A stretch of 64,000 nt of DNA from Siphlonurus alternatus (Eukaryota; Arthropoda; Insecta; Ephemeroptera; Siphlonuridae). Under the pieces are notes generated by a model. It did no database searches. It was given only the letters and a program-made list of their open reading frames with translations, and was not told the origin of the DNA. Below are positions 37,103 through 51,102 of this stretch, in pieces. The first letter of the stretch is position 1; each line of letters starts with the position of its first letter. Made by a program: the position numbers and the translations under genes. The stretch covers positions 18,291,971 through 18,355,970 of the forward strand of contig OX463785.1 of assembly GCA_949825025.1 (NCBI GenBank), read 5' to 3'.

Positions 37103-38866
37103 GTAAGCAAACACGTTTCAACTTGTTTATCTGTGTCAGCAATTAATTTAAACCAGAATTTACGCTTGATAATCTCCCCTGGGTTGTTATGATGTTTGCT
37201 GATATTTATATCGTAATATATTTCATCCTATTAAAACATAATAATCCGTAGCAAGATTTATGAATGAAAATATGTCATACTTTTAACTTTGTTGGTAATT
37301 TTTTAGACTTTTTTTTGTAATGTTCAACCTTTATTTTTTATGGTGCAAAATACATAAAAATCCTGACCAATATTTATTAACATGTTAATGTAATTGTGTC
37401 CAATTCAAATTTTTGGTAATTGAAATTTTTAACGATAACAATATGGTGTTTTATGGAAGCAGATAACTGGTATAATAATATAATAATGTTAATAAATTAT
37501 TTTTTTAAAGTCTAGGGAGTTTTAAAAACAAAGCAGTTAAATCCAAAATATATTCCGTAATATATTTTAATGATTAATGAATAAAAATTGCAGAATATAT
37601 TTTTAATTTCTTGTAGGGAGATAAAATGTTAAGTAATTTGCATAATATATTGGAAATTAAATTTGTTGTAATACATGTTAAATATGATAATAATTCATTT
37701 TTTTTAATATTTTTATAATATTCACGCGTTCCAAAAAATCAGAAAATGTCTAAATTTTTCTGTAGAGCAATTTTAATTAATAATATTGGTTTTGTTCGTA
37801 ATTTATTAGACCAAATTTCTATTATTTAATTTACTATTCCAATATATTTAAAAATTGAAGAGGAAGTGTTGCAATCATGAGGTGATAGTGAAATTCATTT
37901 TGAGAGTTGAGTTTGTTCGGAATATAATTTCAAATTTGGAGACTCATTCTGAACGATTCTACAATTTTTGTTTTTAAATTCTACTAACCTACTAAACATT
38001 AAAGATAATTATATAACAAATAAAGGCACAGATAAAATTAAAAAAAAAAAATACAAATATTTGACAATTTTGTATCATTTAAATAAACAAATTAATTACT
38101 GTTAAAAAATATATTTTAGAATTTTATTAAATATAATTTTTAGTAAGTTCAAAAATTTATTAAATATTTTTAAATAAATAATTTTATTGTTGATTTAATT
38201 TAAATACATTACATTATATATTTCTTCATAATTTTTAAAATTATCAACAGTTTTGACTAGGCAACAGTTCCTGATAGTGAAATTCATAATCAAATGATTC
38301 AACAATGTGACGTGGTCCATACTATTTCAATTCATAGATGAAATGCTATTAGGGTAGACCTACGATTACAATTTTATATACTGAGTTTCTTGGTTATTTC
38401 TTCAACGACTTGGGTACATAAATATTGAGTCCGTTTGCGCTGCAATTTAAACTTTTTATATTCCTGGTGCATGCTTTCTCCGAAGTGCCGTTACTGTCAC
38501 GTTGGTTTTATTTACTATCTAACTGGGGCACTAACTATCAAGGACACACCAGTAAGTTGCAACGTGACCTGCAGGACAGTTTCCTTAGTTTATATTCCCC
38601 TTAGATATTGTTGAACAGAGTTGAAATAAAATTCATATTTTTAGTTTCTTCGAGTTAGATATATTAGAAATTACGTTTCCATTTGAAGTATAAATTTGAC
38701 ATAAAATGTGTTTTTGATTCAAAATGACGTCAAAATATCAGACTTGAACTTTTTTAAGATTAAGAATGAGATGAGTTTGATTGCGTCCATTAAAATCAAA
38801 AAGCCTCTTTCGAATTTCCAGAGTAATTTTACTAACAAGAATGACCAAATAGTCAAAATTGTCAAA

Positions 38867-38909
<43 letters not shown>

Positions 38910-41301
38910 TCAAAACCGTTGGTGAAAAACCTGCATGGTTATTTTTCTGGACATCTCTCTCTCTCTCTTTTAATATAATTATCTCGCCCAATATGACAAG
39001 TATATTTTTTCGTCGCCTTATCTCAATTTGCAAGTGTTTTATTTAAAAAATTCTAAATCCTAGCTTTTTCATGCAGTAATTCATATTTTTTATATAAGTC
39101 TTTGGACTGAAATAGTTAACAATTGAAATAAATAAGGCTTTTGCCCTATATAAAAGATCCAGTACAGTATATTTTTAATATGATCTTCCGGAAAGATTAT
39201 AAAACTAATAAAAAAAAACTTTAAATTTCAGATGAAAATAAATTAGGGTAAATGTAAAGCTTTATCCTTGGAATTTGAATTTTAATAATATTAAATATTA
39301 CAGAGAGGTTGAAAGTAATCTTATTCAGGTACTTTTAAATTTAAATATATATTGAATGACAGTTTGAAGTTGCAGGAGTATATTATTAAGATTTAAAGTT
39401 AATCTTTAAAATACAAAAAAGTCCACAATTTAGTTTTATTTTGTATTTTTTTATTAGAAGGAATTTTATATCGATTCATCTATATATATTCTCTAACTGC
39501 AACGATCGTTATAAAACTTGATGCAGTAGCTTTGTTGATAAAAGTTTGTACGTCAACTGTTCTATTTTTATATAGTTATAGAAGACTATAGAAGTATGTA
39601 CTTTTATAAAAAAAAAAAAAGTAAAAAATTCTACAAATATTTCTTTAGTTATCAAACTATGCTAGAAGTTGAATATATTTGAATATGATTGAAGTAAATG
39701 TTCATTCGCGATATCAAATAAGCAAAGTGCATGCACCTATTCCATCGATTGGTAGTTTAAGTAAAGTGCATAAAACACTCAGTGTCTATTGAACTTACTT
39801 AAAGATGAACTTATTAAAATTGCTACCTTGTTTAAAAGGGCTTTTATACAAACTCCCTATGTGAGATCAGTTTTCCTTTATATTTTTACTTTAATTTATA
39901 AATACATCTTGTGTAGTATTACTTTGTATTATAGACATATCAGCTGATAATTGGTAAATTAAACGACCAGCGACGTTTCTTGGGATTTTTGTTCTTAAAA
40001 TTGTAATTATTAATTCTAAATTAATTTTAAAACTAAATTCTGTATATTAATTATCATTCATTGTATGAACCCACACAGTAGATTCTACATGTATACGCTG
40101 AAAATAAGCTGTATACAAATGTGTCAGTTTTAGAGGTATTTTTAGTTATAGTTTCTGAATGTTAATAGTTTTCAATTTAACATTACGAGGGAAATTTTAT
40201 AGTTTCCTAGTCCACTATTATAAATTATTTCAAGAGATATATTTCTACCGTTTAATTTTGAAAAAAACTGACATTTTTAAATTTTAATTTAAAGTAATGC
40301 TTCTCATAATATTAAAAAAAAGTATATATTTATAGTAATTCAGAGAAATTGCATCATAATTTTTAGAGTATTATCCCGTTATATTCTTAGTTCAAGCGTA
40401 AAACACCAACATATATATCATGATAAGCATCGTCTCAAAAGTTAGCCACAGAAACTAGAGGATAATGATTTAATAATTATTTTAATCCATGATGTTAATA
40501 TTTTAGGGTAATATAATCTGCACTTTCACATTAAACAAAAAGAACCTTCCTCGATAATCAATAATTATATTATCGTAGGCATTTATTTATGTTTATGAAT
40601 GAAATATCCTTTTAATTTGTATTTTTATCCATTGAGTTAATACTCAATAAACAAATGGTATTAGGTTTATATTATTAATAATGTTTTATTGGGTAAAAAT
40701 TGAATTATAGGCTAAAAAGTGTAATTTATATTAAATAAAAACAAGGAAATAAAAATTTTAATTGTTCTGATTAAAAAAAAAAAAGTCTCATTTTTTTTTT
40801 AATTGTAGGTATCTAGTTCATAAATAATTTCCATGCTTTATATAAACATTGAACCTTTTGCAAATATTTGAATATACTCTAAAAATTTATTTCTTTTTTT
40901 TCTGTGACGCACACTTTTATATATAATTTGTTAAGCAAATATTAAAAAAATTAATAAACATGAGCAATTTTAGGTCTCTGAGGCATTTACAAATGATTTA
41001 CATATAAAAACCTTTTTTAAGCTTTTTATACTAAATATTTCATGACGTATAACCTAAATTGTAATTACTTCCAAAATTTGTGCCTGTAAATAATAATGAA
41101 AAAAAACGAAGAAAAAATATTTCTATAAGGATACTCTTAAGGGTCTTTTAATTAAAAACTGAAATCCTTGTTACAACTGAGAAAACTTGTAAAATTGTAT
41201 TTAGAAATAATGACGGTTTTCTTCGTTCTATCTTAAAGCTAGAATTAAATCTCCATAGTCATTATTTTTAAAGAATTCTATCTATATGTCTAAGTAATAT
41301 C

Positions 41302-41530
41302 CCTAGATCAACCGAGCAGTGTAGAATACTGTTTTTCGTGCCCGCCTCAAATGAGGAAGGTTGCGGGTTCGAATCCGGTCTTATAGGATGATACTTTTCA
41401 TCAATTTTTCAATGTTCGGAAAAGTGCCCTACATTTGGGAAGTGCACCTTATGGTGTGCTTGGCTTCTTACTACATTCTTGCATGGTTTACTGTAGCTAA
41501 TATTCGAATGACGAGAATTTTGAATTAGGC
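41302..41530 (+). mobile_element. tRNA-derived SINE
   Basis: A consensus pol III B box, ggttcgaatcc at 41366-41376, lies about 50 bp after an A-box-like gagcagtgtagaatactg. The sequence does not fold as a complete tRNA: no matching acceptor stem and too long a middle. The body continues with gtgccctacatttgggaagt. The right end and tail are unclear. Confidence 0.65.
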
Positions 41531-42867
41531 CATGGTCACTCGTATTCATACGATTTTGTTAAAGTAAAATAAATTATTTGAACGCTTAATTATGCTATTG
41601 GTAGAATAATATGCTGTAGTTTATAGCTAAAAAAGTTAAAAAAAAATTGAATTATGATACGATCCATAAACCCTACTTAAGTTATTTTAGTAGTAGAATA
41701 ACGACTTAATTGAGGGTCCATTAAAAAATATAATTAAGATTTTATTTTATTATTATAAGAACTGATAATATGGAATACTGCTGCAAAAAAAAAAGTTACT
41801 TTAAATTGAAATATAGCATTTTTTGGTCTACAGTAGATGTCTATTCTGCAGCTTTTTTAATCAACATGCCGTGCGTTATACTGACGGGGCACGGTGATTA
41901 ACAAAGCTACAGAAAGAAACTTTTCAGAGGCAAGGAGTGTACATTACACCCCAATAGATTGGAAAACTTGTAAATGGGGAACGTTAATTTCACATGGATA
42001 AATTTCTGACAAGGTGGCATGTTTATGTTTTCAAGAATTAACCTACTTGTCTTATCAGTGAAAACACCCTTATCGTAAAATGCAGAAAGGACAGTTTGAA
42101 GTTTCATTAAAAATATTATCTTTACGTTATCAGTTGGGGAAATTGCAAATCATCAGGTAGCTAAAAATAGTTTAAATATTACAGCACAGTGTATTTAATT
42201 ACGTAACTGTGTCTATAATAAAAATACTACTTTGCATGGTAGTTAGATTTAGGATTTTATTTTAATAATATTTTCCACCAGTATTGTTATGTCTGAATGG
42301 TAAAGGTTGGCCGATGTATATTCCTTTTTTTAATATAATATTCCCCATATTAGAAATTCACACTGTGTATTTGATTAGTTTTGCAACGCAGCCATATCAA
42401 ATTTAATATTTATAAAACAAATATATATAATATAATATATAAAATAATATAAAATAAAAAAAATATAACATATACATTACCTGTTTTATACGCTTCAAAG
42501 CGATTTTCTATAAAAAAAAAGCACTTTATATTTTCAATTTTAGAATTTTCAATAATATTATATCACTACTATAAATTTATATACACACACGATTTTCTCA
42601 TAGAAATATTTAATATATTATTCAGCTGCAAATGTGCTTGCAGATTGAAATATAGACTTATTTATACAGCAAAATTTGTCTAAAATGGTTAATTCAAGGG
42701 TGAAAATAAACTAGTAGCGACTATTAACAAATTAATACAGTCAAAATATTGTCAAACTTTCTGTTCATTTTAATTTTCTGTGCATATTTTTTCCTTCCGT
42801 GTAATTTAAAGTGCGTTTTAAATATGCTATCTTAGCAATGAGAATGTAACTGATCATACATACATAT

Positions 42868-43005
42868 GCGATTCGCGAAGAGAGTTATCCAGGTGTTTCA
42901 CTAACCACGTTTAGTGTCATTAAATTAGGCTAGCGCGCGGACCTTGGTTTGTGAGAAAATAAGAAAACTTTCTAGATAACTCTTTCGTGAACTACCCCCA
43001 TTTTT
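42868..43005. mobile_element. Decayed foldback MITE
   Basis: gcgattcgcgaagagagtta at the left pairs with taactctttcgtgaa at the right; the middle carries aaccacgttta, shared with the neighbouring foldback at 43056. Older relative, less symmetrical. Confidence 0.6.
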
Positions 43006-43055
43006 TCAATTGTAGTTTTCGTTCGCAATTTTGTTTTATACAACCAGGACATATA

Positions 43056-43197
43056 GGGCGTGATTCACGAAACAGTTAACCAGGTTTCTAACCACGTTTA
43101 GCTTAACCTGTTTTACGTGTTAAACCACTATAGTTAAACGTGGTTAAGCTAAACGTGGTTAGAAACCTGCTGGCTAACTGCTTCGTGAATCGCGCCC
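43056..43197. mobile_element. Foldback MITE (142 bp)
   Basis: A near-perfect palindrome: gggcgtgattcacgaaacag at the left, ttcgtgaatcgcgccc at the right, and aaccacgtttagcttaacc pairing inside. ATA flanks both ends, a possible 3-bp target duplication. Confidence 0.88.
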
Positions 43198-46100
43198 ATA
43201 AATAATAACTGTTAGAAAACTCCCGAGGCGTGGATTGTCATAATTAAGACTAGACAGTACGGATGGAAATACTTTAAATTATTATAAAATTAATTCACCT
43301 CATGTGCACTATTTAAAAGTTATCAATGACCATATAAAACATTATAGTAGAACTTTAAAAATGTCATCAGAAATCTGATTTTTTTTTTTTTTTTTTAAAT
43401 ACTCCCTTTTGAGTTGCCAGAGAGAGGCACATATTACGGACCTTTAAAACTATCAATATGCCTATAAAAAAGACAAAGAAATACACTTTTAATAAGGGCC
43501 ATTTTCCTTATTTCTAAACGTTAAAAGGGATCTTTATTGTAACTAACAATTATCTGCTTTTGGTGATGATTTTACATCATTCTCCATTTATCATTAATAC
43601 TAAAACATTATTTCAACACAATAAATCGTCATGTCTATGTTCTATTTATTAATTACAAAATAGTATAACATTTATATGACATAACCCTTGTTATTAAAGC
43701 TGATATTGTCAAACGAATCAACAAGTGAAGAGAGGGGGGCGTGGTTTATTTTGTGACGTCATAATTCACGCAGGGTATTGATCGAGAAAAGTCCATGGGT
43801 ATAACACACCTGCTGTGACTGCAAGGTGAATAAAAACAAAAGACAACTCAAATAACAAAAATTATATCTCATAATATATATGACTTTTTTTTATAATATA
43901 TTACATAATATTTTTAAAGTGTAATTATTATTGCGCATGCTCATAGAAAATTTTGAGATTTTCTTGTTTAAAAAAGAGGAAGATTTTATTGAATTTTCAT
44001 ATGATGGCCCTTATCGAGCGTTACTGTACAATTTTATAGTTCTAGAGAGAACATTGATGTGGGCCAAACATTAAATCCAAAAATGAGATCATTTTATAAG
44101 TATTTTGTTGGTAATACTACTGATAAAGGTATGTTTAATATTTATAATATAATACTTTATATATTATTTATCAATAATCTTTAGTTTTGGAATAAATATA
44201 AATATTTATGATCTAATTAGACTACATGCGTTTTTTATGTTCCTTGTGTTTATTTGTTTTTACGAAGTGCCTGGCTTGTATGTTTCCCGTGTTACTTGCT
44301 AGACGTACTATTTGCCTGCATCTAGGAGTAAAAGAAAAATAAAAAATAATAAAAACGCTCCAAGCAGTTTTATTCCCCAGTAACATATTTTCTGCCTTAT
44401 TGTTGTACTCTTTCAACAATACGAGGCTTAAAAATAAAGAAAAAAAATATAAAATGCTGGAGAATATGGCTTTAGTCACATATAAATATGATACATGGTA
44501 CTTTAATATCAATGCGCAGTCAAAATAATAGTTTGTGGTTTCGAAAAAAATGTTAGAAATAGTTTCAAGATGGTGTATATTTCCCATGTCAAAATAGGTA
44601 AGGTTAATATATTCATATTTTTTCCGATGCGTTATTCTTAATAATCACGTTTAATTTTTGCAGTAATCTCAATTAATATTCTCATAATGCGATAATCTAC
44701 ACGTATTGCTACTAGTATAATTGTATAACATTTACTGCATTTATCCTTCGTCAGAAACAAATGGTCATATTTTTTATCTGAACATCATGATTTTAATTTT
44801 GTATAATTTTTTTTTTTTTGAAAATAAGATTACGTACTGTACAATGATTTATTATTGTAACATTTCTGTATCATAAATTTGAAATAATTTTCTGTGAATT
44901 ATAATTCTTTAATTAAACATTGCACAAATAGCTAGTGTACAGATACAATAAAATTAGACATAGATATACAGTATATTATAGAGTACATAGAGATCAATCA
45001 TAATACAAATATAATTAATGAACACAGGGAGTTCTGTTATAGAACATATTTCAGTGTGTGATAAATATAAATGTAATTAAAAATATACATATATATATAG
45101 ATAGAGTTAGATCTTAGGAGTCAAACAACATAATGTACCTTGGCGTAGTCGCTGATTGATTTAGATCTAGCAACACAAATATTCAAATTGTATTGACTGC
45201 AAATCTGATTACATAGTTTGAAAATACAAGTTGAATCAGCAATATGAAATTTAGGAGAATTAAAACTTAAATGATGAAAGCTGCGAACTGTCCGCGAAGT
45301 TTTCACATGTATTGCTGTTAGACACCATTCCCTGTCTGTGAATTATAATAAATATCATAATAAAACTATGATCATATTATTGTTTTAACAATTAAATGCA
45401 CTATTAATAATACTGCTATTATGTTTTATAATATTTTATTTAATTAAAAAAAAATACTTGTACAATATTGAAAGAACTAATGAAATTCTTAAACAATAAA
45501 TTCTCTAGTTTAACTAGTATTACAAATCAGAGTACAATAATGCAATAAGACAAAGACATTTACAACAATGGTACTGCAAGAATGTACTTGTGTACTACAT
45601 GGTAACAATGCTGATGACGGTTGAACAATGTTCAAGGACTCGAGGAATTTGTTCTATTTAGAACGTTTATTGTTGAAGATATTGAAGGACAAATTAACAA
45701 TGATATAAACTGAGATATGTAGGTAGGGAATTCATTAATTTAATTTGTTAGCGTATTTCTTAATGGTCAGTATCCATGATGACATCACCAATCCTTTGTC
45801 CTCCCATTTACTTACAAAAAAATATTGGGCGCACGTAAGATCCTATACGGAGCAATTTTTCGATCGCTTATTGTTAACCCTCTAAATAAGTTATGTTTGC
45901 AAATTTAAAATTACGTATTGGCACTAACCTTTTACGTTTGCTGCTGTAAAAATTTTATTATTTGCCTTGGGTCAGTTTAATTAAAGAGCATCTAAAGAAT
46001 TTCGCGGTAGTAGTGTTTTGACTTCGAGACGAAAAAACGTGCGCAGAAGAGTTTCGCGCCGATGCGCGGTGGTTGTAGCAGGAGTCAAAATCAGCAAACG

Positions 46101-47034
46101 AACATGGCGACTTATATAATTTTTCTGATGGATACTTACCATTGTTTTAAATATAAGATCATTCATAGCAGAAGTTTAGTATTTTTAATACGAAGGAGCA
46201 TCCTTTTAACATAATAATGCATTTTCTAAATTATAAACGTAACTGCACGTATTTCACGTAGAACATATTTCAACATAGTTATTCGAATAAAACATATTAA
46301 TAGTATTTTGCAATTTGGCCTTATATAGTATCATCAGCAAATTTGAGTTTAAAATGATGTATTTTTGAAAAAATGTATAGAGGGTGCCCAATTTTTGAGT
46401 CCATATCTCCATATTTTGTTTTGTCAATAGGGCGCAAAGTCACGGCCGAGGCATCAGAACTCCCACTCTAAACCTCCATTCTCACGTTGCTCAGTCCGCC
46501 AGTCATTGTACTATTTTAGAGTGAGCAATTCTCTCCCTGCTACTATAAGCTTGCTGCAGGAACGGATAAAAGTATCCGTGATCACTTTTTGTAAATGCTA
46601 TGATTGACTGCCTCTGTAAATATGTTGTTTGTTTTTCTTATATTGACAAGACAAGTATGATATTATGATTATTTTTGGGTGCCTTTTTAAATATTTGATT
46701 TACATAATATTTATTGTATTCATTTGGGTTTCCCACCTTTGTTAAATAAACATAACAAATAAAACAAATAAATTTAATTACATGGTTCTAATTTATTGTT
46801 TTGTAATATTGGTTTAACTTTAAATTATAATAGTATCTACAAATGTTATATTTTAAGTTTAAGCAACGTTAACAAATTTGTTAAAACTGCATTACTGATA
46901 ACACTCTTATCGTTTTTATATTATGTTGATAGTATATTATATTTGTGAAATTATCTATATTTATTTTGTTTTCACTCTTCGAAACTCAATTCCTCCAGGA
47001 CCCATAATACTAATAGGTCTCAATATGTCCCCAG

Positions 47035-47183
47035 TGGGACCCTGTGCGCTGGACTACTCTCGGACCAAGACCCAGGACCACTTCTGGACGGATCCTCCAG
47101 CTGATGAGCTGGTCCAACGTCATCGAATCTCTGGGGGACATTCATCGACCACGCCCCCCGCGTGTCGCAGACCTGCCCTTAAC
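47035..47183 (+). CDS. SGSM-like exon E (end of RUN domain)
   Basis: A 149-nt exon, donor gtgagt. It encodes [20 protein letters not shown], then [12 protein letters not shown] and ends RRPALN (visible residues 171-220). This matches the vertebrate [32 protein letters not shown]. The start at 47035, after tatgtccccag, gives the seamless SLL-VGPC join seen in relatives. An alternative acceptor at 46997-46998 (attcctccag) has a better pyrimidine tract and would add 36 nt in frame (12 residues), so the exon may begin at 46999 in some or all transcripts. It ends in phase 0. Confidence 0.92.
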
Positions 47184-48661
47184 GTGAGTAGTTGAAACAT
47201 TTGCCGCTAGAGGCAGCACCAGTTGATAAATATTACAAAAAACATTCAGCGTTTGATATAATATTGAAATTTGTTTTATTAAAGTAACAATAAAAATAAT
47301 GATTAATAATAAATCGACGTCCCCTATACATAAAAAAACATGCAAGTTATCCATTGAATTCCATTTCTTGAACATTACAATTTATTGCGCTGCATGTGAG
47401 CCAAGAATCTTGACTTCGCTAATCTCTCGAGACTGCAAGAGGATGTTAATTAGTGAAATTACTTGAGGGAATTGTTAAAATATGACATCAAAGTATCATT
47501 ATGTAATTATGTTTAATATGAGAGCTAATTCTGCAGAAACATTATGCAAGGCACGTCTGAAAAAAGAAAAAAGGTACAGTTTTACAGCAAATATTATATT
47601 TTTTAATTTTATCAATGCAATAGCAACATTATTTGTTAGAATTGTTTTATTTGACACCAAGAGAATCAATTAAATTCTCAACCAACTAAATTCTCAATTA
47701 AATTATTAAGTTAATATATTGATTGAATTAAATTGTTTAATATTGTACAATAAATTTTTTTATAATTTTATTAACGTTTAATTAACAAATTAAGCATTGT
47801 CTTTTTTTTTTAATATAATTTAATAATTGTCATACTTAATGATTTGTAATATTACTAATAGTTTAAGTTAATTTCATTTTAATATTTAATATATTATAAA
47901 TAATATCGCATTCACGATGATTTAAATAACAATAAAATCATTGTGGCGTTCTCATGCTGCTTATGAGTTTCATGAATGCAATATTTTTTTATAACATACC
48001 CTGTATATGAAACAAATTTTTTTCTTTTTTTTTTTCACAAAAAGTTATACAATAAAGTCCAGCCAAGATTATTTTAAAATAATCTTATTGGCTGGTGCAT
48101 GAAATACATTGTATTGTTCAATTAAAGCTCAAAGGTTTAACATGTTTAATAATAATAATAATAATAGTTGTTTATTGAGTATCAGTACAGAAAAAAAAAA
48201 ACAGTACAACAACTCAATGGGTGACGTGAAAAAGGATATCCCATTCACTACAGTGTCCAGTCACCCACACAAAAAATAACAACAATAATAATATCAGATA
48301 TTTCAAATGAAAAACAACTACTTCGTCAAAATACTGATTAACACATTCATAATAAGTCCAAATACGGTCTTATTATGACAAGTTTAAACTTGTTATACTC
48401 GAAGAAATTTTAAAATATTTTGTAGGAAGAAGTTAGAACTACATATGCTTGACATTGCTTACTTCAGTCATTATATGCTTCAGTATTCTCATGAAATAGC
48501 TTTTCTCCATTAGCCACCATGTTACAAAATTTGAATTTTTTCTCAGTAACTTATTAAAGCTATTAATTTGAAGCCATCTCCTATCCCCCTATTTAGAGGT
48601 CTTCTGATAATGAATCAAGAACTTATTTTCCTCTAAAAAATTTCTTTAATGCTAAAAAGCG

Positions 48662-48742
<81 letters not shown>

Positions 48743-48887
48743 ACATAGGTTTGGATGGGACGGTGGGAGCATAGCAAAATCAGCTGACTTGAAGCCTCTA
48801 TTTGGTCAAACACACTACCTCCCACTTTTTATTTAAGATTAAGCAGACACTATCACATGAACTACACATTACATTCAACTGTTCCAG
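47184..48887. other. Intron E-F
   Basis: 1.7 kb. Holds a near-palindromic hairpin at 48059-48095 (ccagccaagattatttt and its complement with a 3-nt bulge). An (AAT)n run near 48150-48167 is followed by tgtttattgagtatcagtac, possibly a LINE 3' end. The second copy of the interspersed repeat at 48501-48806 encloses a long (AT)n tract. Confidence 0.6.
48501..48806. repeat. Interspersed repeat, copy 2, with internal (AT)n expansion
   Basis: Collinear with 26655-26882. Between tctttaatgc and ttttacataggtttggat it carries about 75 bp of (AT)n (48664-48739), where the first copy has only a short A/T stretch. The microsatellite therefore grew inside the repeat after it dispersed. Confidence 0.78.
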
Positions 48888-49040
48888 TTTCGTCGATCTC
48901 TGCACGGTGTGAACAGCGCTGAGGAGGTTGTTCCTCGTCCGATATCAACCAACAGCAGCGCCAAGGAGTATGTGGAGAGTCTGCACCAGAACAGCAAGGC
49001 AACGCTGTTATACGGCAAGAACAACGTGCTCGTCTTGCCG
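48888..49040 (+). CDS. SGSM-like exon F (linker)
   Basis: A 153-nt, phase-0 exon (51 codons) between actgttccag and gtgagt. It encodes FRRSLHGVNSAEE, a variable stretch, then the highly conserved [20 protein letters not shown] and NNVLVLP, matching the vertebrate [26 protein letters not shown]. Visible residues 221-271. Because both phases are 0 and the length is divisible by three, skipping it would keep the frame, but the conserved motif would be lost. Confidence 0.95.
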
Positions 49041-49739
49041 GTGAGTCGAAACGCTTTATTATGTGGATCATGTAACAGAGCCTTCAGGTCAGTCAGGATT
49101 TGACAGGGAGTTGTGCATGCATTACTAAAATTAACATGCATATTAATACACACCTATACAATATATGCTAATTATGTTATATTCTTCTGGGTATTATGTT
49201 ATTTTTTTAATTATTATTTTCCATAATATGTTCATACATAATTATTTTGCAATTTTAAAATGTAAATTTATTAGTAAAAAAAAAATATTTATATCATATG
49301 CAATTTATTTTATTTTATTTTTTTAAAATAAAGAACACTTTGAACAAAATTTATTTTATCGTATTTATACAATTTTTAAAATATTGATAATTATGTTTTT
49401 AATATTATAAATATTTATTTTTCTACACCCATTGTATTAGTTACATAAATAATTCATTATACAAATGAGGCACCATAGATGTTTTTTGAATTAATAAACC
49501 TGAAGTATAATTAAATTTAATATAATAATAATTGAAATGTACATTTAAGTAAAATGTTAACGTTTTCAAGTAATAAATTTAATGATGAAGGAAAAGGTTC
49601 TATATAAAGAAAAATTTACAAAAGTTACGTTTTGCTCTGTCTTTTATGTCGTAACCTTGAATGTTGGTGCTAAAGGAAACAATGCCGTCCCTGCACCAGA
49701 TGACGTCACAAGGTGCTCACACTTGGTGTCATGTTACAG
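49041..49739. other. Intron F-G
   Basis: 699 bp of A/T-rich intron. TGACGTCA at 49701-49708 lies about 30 bp before the exon G acceptor. Nothing else recognised. Confidence 0.8.
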
Positions 49740-49876
49740 AAGGACCTGACTGAACCAATGCCGGGCTACCTGTCCCTGCACCAGAGCGCCAGCGCCCTCA
49801 CCATCAAGTGGACGCCAAACCAACTAATGAACGGATATAATGAAGGAGCACCCTCTGATAGCAAAGAGGACAAAAG
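49740..49876 (+). CDS. SGSM-like exon G (start of PH-like Rab-binding region)
   Basis: A 137-nt exon between tcatgttacag and gtaaat. It encodes [20 protein letters not shown], then [12 protein letters not shown] and an acidic tail [11 protein letters not shown] (visible residues 272-316). It matches the vertebrate [26 protein letters not shown], the first strands of the PH-like Rab-binding region. It ends in phase 2. A tRNA-head SINE-like sequence starts within about 15-40 bp after its donor. Confidence 0.94.
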
Positions 49877-49889
49877 GTAAATATCAAAT

Positions 49890-50075
49890 TGACATGACTG
49901 TACTGCAAAGAACTAGGTTCAAATCCTGGTGCATTGACTTTGGTTTTTAGTCATCCATGGTGTATTTGAGGGCACCTTATTACCGAACATCATGACTTAG
50001 GTTTCCACGTTTCCTCAGCAAAATCAGTAAAATCCTAAGATAGATAGCTTGGCAGTGAACACAAAAATCTCACAT
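49890..50075 (+). mobile_element. tRNA-head SINE remnant
   Basis: A B-box-like ggttcaaatcc at 49916-49926 is followed by a body (tgagggcaccttattaccga) and then gtttccacgtttcctcag. The last block is also the tail domain of the 5S-headed SINEs in this window. Decayed; no clear tail. Confidence 0.55.
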
Positions 50076-51102
50076 TCTTACTAAATTCGTATTTACCTTC
50101 TCCCGTGGGTGGTAGGGTGATCTTTCCACCTTAAACAAAACTTCTATTGAGTAATCCAGTCGAATGCCAGTGATTAATTCGGATCTGTCAGAAAGCAGTT
50201 TTTATTTCATATTTTTATTATAATTATATATTATTATTATTTTTATTACGAGTATAAAGCGATTAAGAGCATTTTCATTGATTTTGTAAACAATAACGTA
50301 TTAATTAAAATAATAAAATATAAAACCTACTACCCATTTCTTCTGACAAAATCACTAATATGGTTGTGACCAGTAAGTTCATAAAATTATTATAATTAAT
50401 TCAATTTCATTAATAAATTATTATCAATTTCTTGCTCAATTATTTTTTAACTGAAATAAATCTCTGTAATTTAATAGCAATTTTATAATACTTTAGGGTT
50501 CTTGAAGGAATTAACATTTTTTATATAATGGGGAATTCTCTTACAACTCAAATTTTAATTTAACTACTATATTATGATAGGGTACATATTAACAATAAGT
50601 TTGACTTAAGTTTCAACTTTTTTAACTCAAATTTGGGGACTCTGAAGGGATTATTAGAATAGGGGCAAAGTATGCAACCCGCGCGCAAACCTGAAAATTG
50701 TGACGTAGAAACTCCCTAGTTAACACACAACAACTGCATGATATCATAGTTTAAGCGTCAAGGAGTCATTGGCTATAAATTTTAGTAACACGATCGAAAT
50801 CAGCAGGTTTTTCTACCCTAGTATCAATAGTTTTTTCTCTAATATCAGTTTACTTTAAGAGTGATAATCAAAAATATAAATTTATTGCCGGAAAATTTTG
50901 CCTGCTAGGCAGTTTCTACGTCACGTTTTGGCGCTAAATTCAAAAGGAGGAAGATTTTTTAAAAATCCCATGCCTCCAATTTTGAAAATTGAAACTTTTT
51001 TGTTTTAGGACATAAGGGTAAGGTAACGCCACCAATGTTAAAAAAAATCCCTCTCACAAAAATTCTGAAAAAAATTTAAAATGTTCTCCTCTATACCCCT
51101 TA

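Larger units (their letters stand above)
37103..47034. other. Intron D-E
   Basis: 9.9 kb. It contains a 39-nt A run (38869-38907), a tRNA-head SINE (about 41302-41530) and two related foldbacks (42868-43197). A GC-richer patch near 46000-46110 and one near 46430-46580 have no recognisable gene. TGACGTCA occurs at 38725-38732 and 43754-43761. The rest is A/T-rich. Confidence 0.6.

Noticed and set aside
38708..39046. Overlapping ORFs around a 39-nt A run
   Set aside because: The Lys-run and Phe-run peptides come from the homopolymer on the two strands.
41302..41400. Possible functional tRNA gene (good B box)
   Set aside because: No complete acceptor stem or cloverleaf of normal length; the sequence continues as a SINE body.
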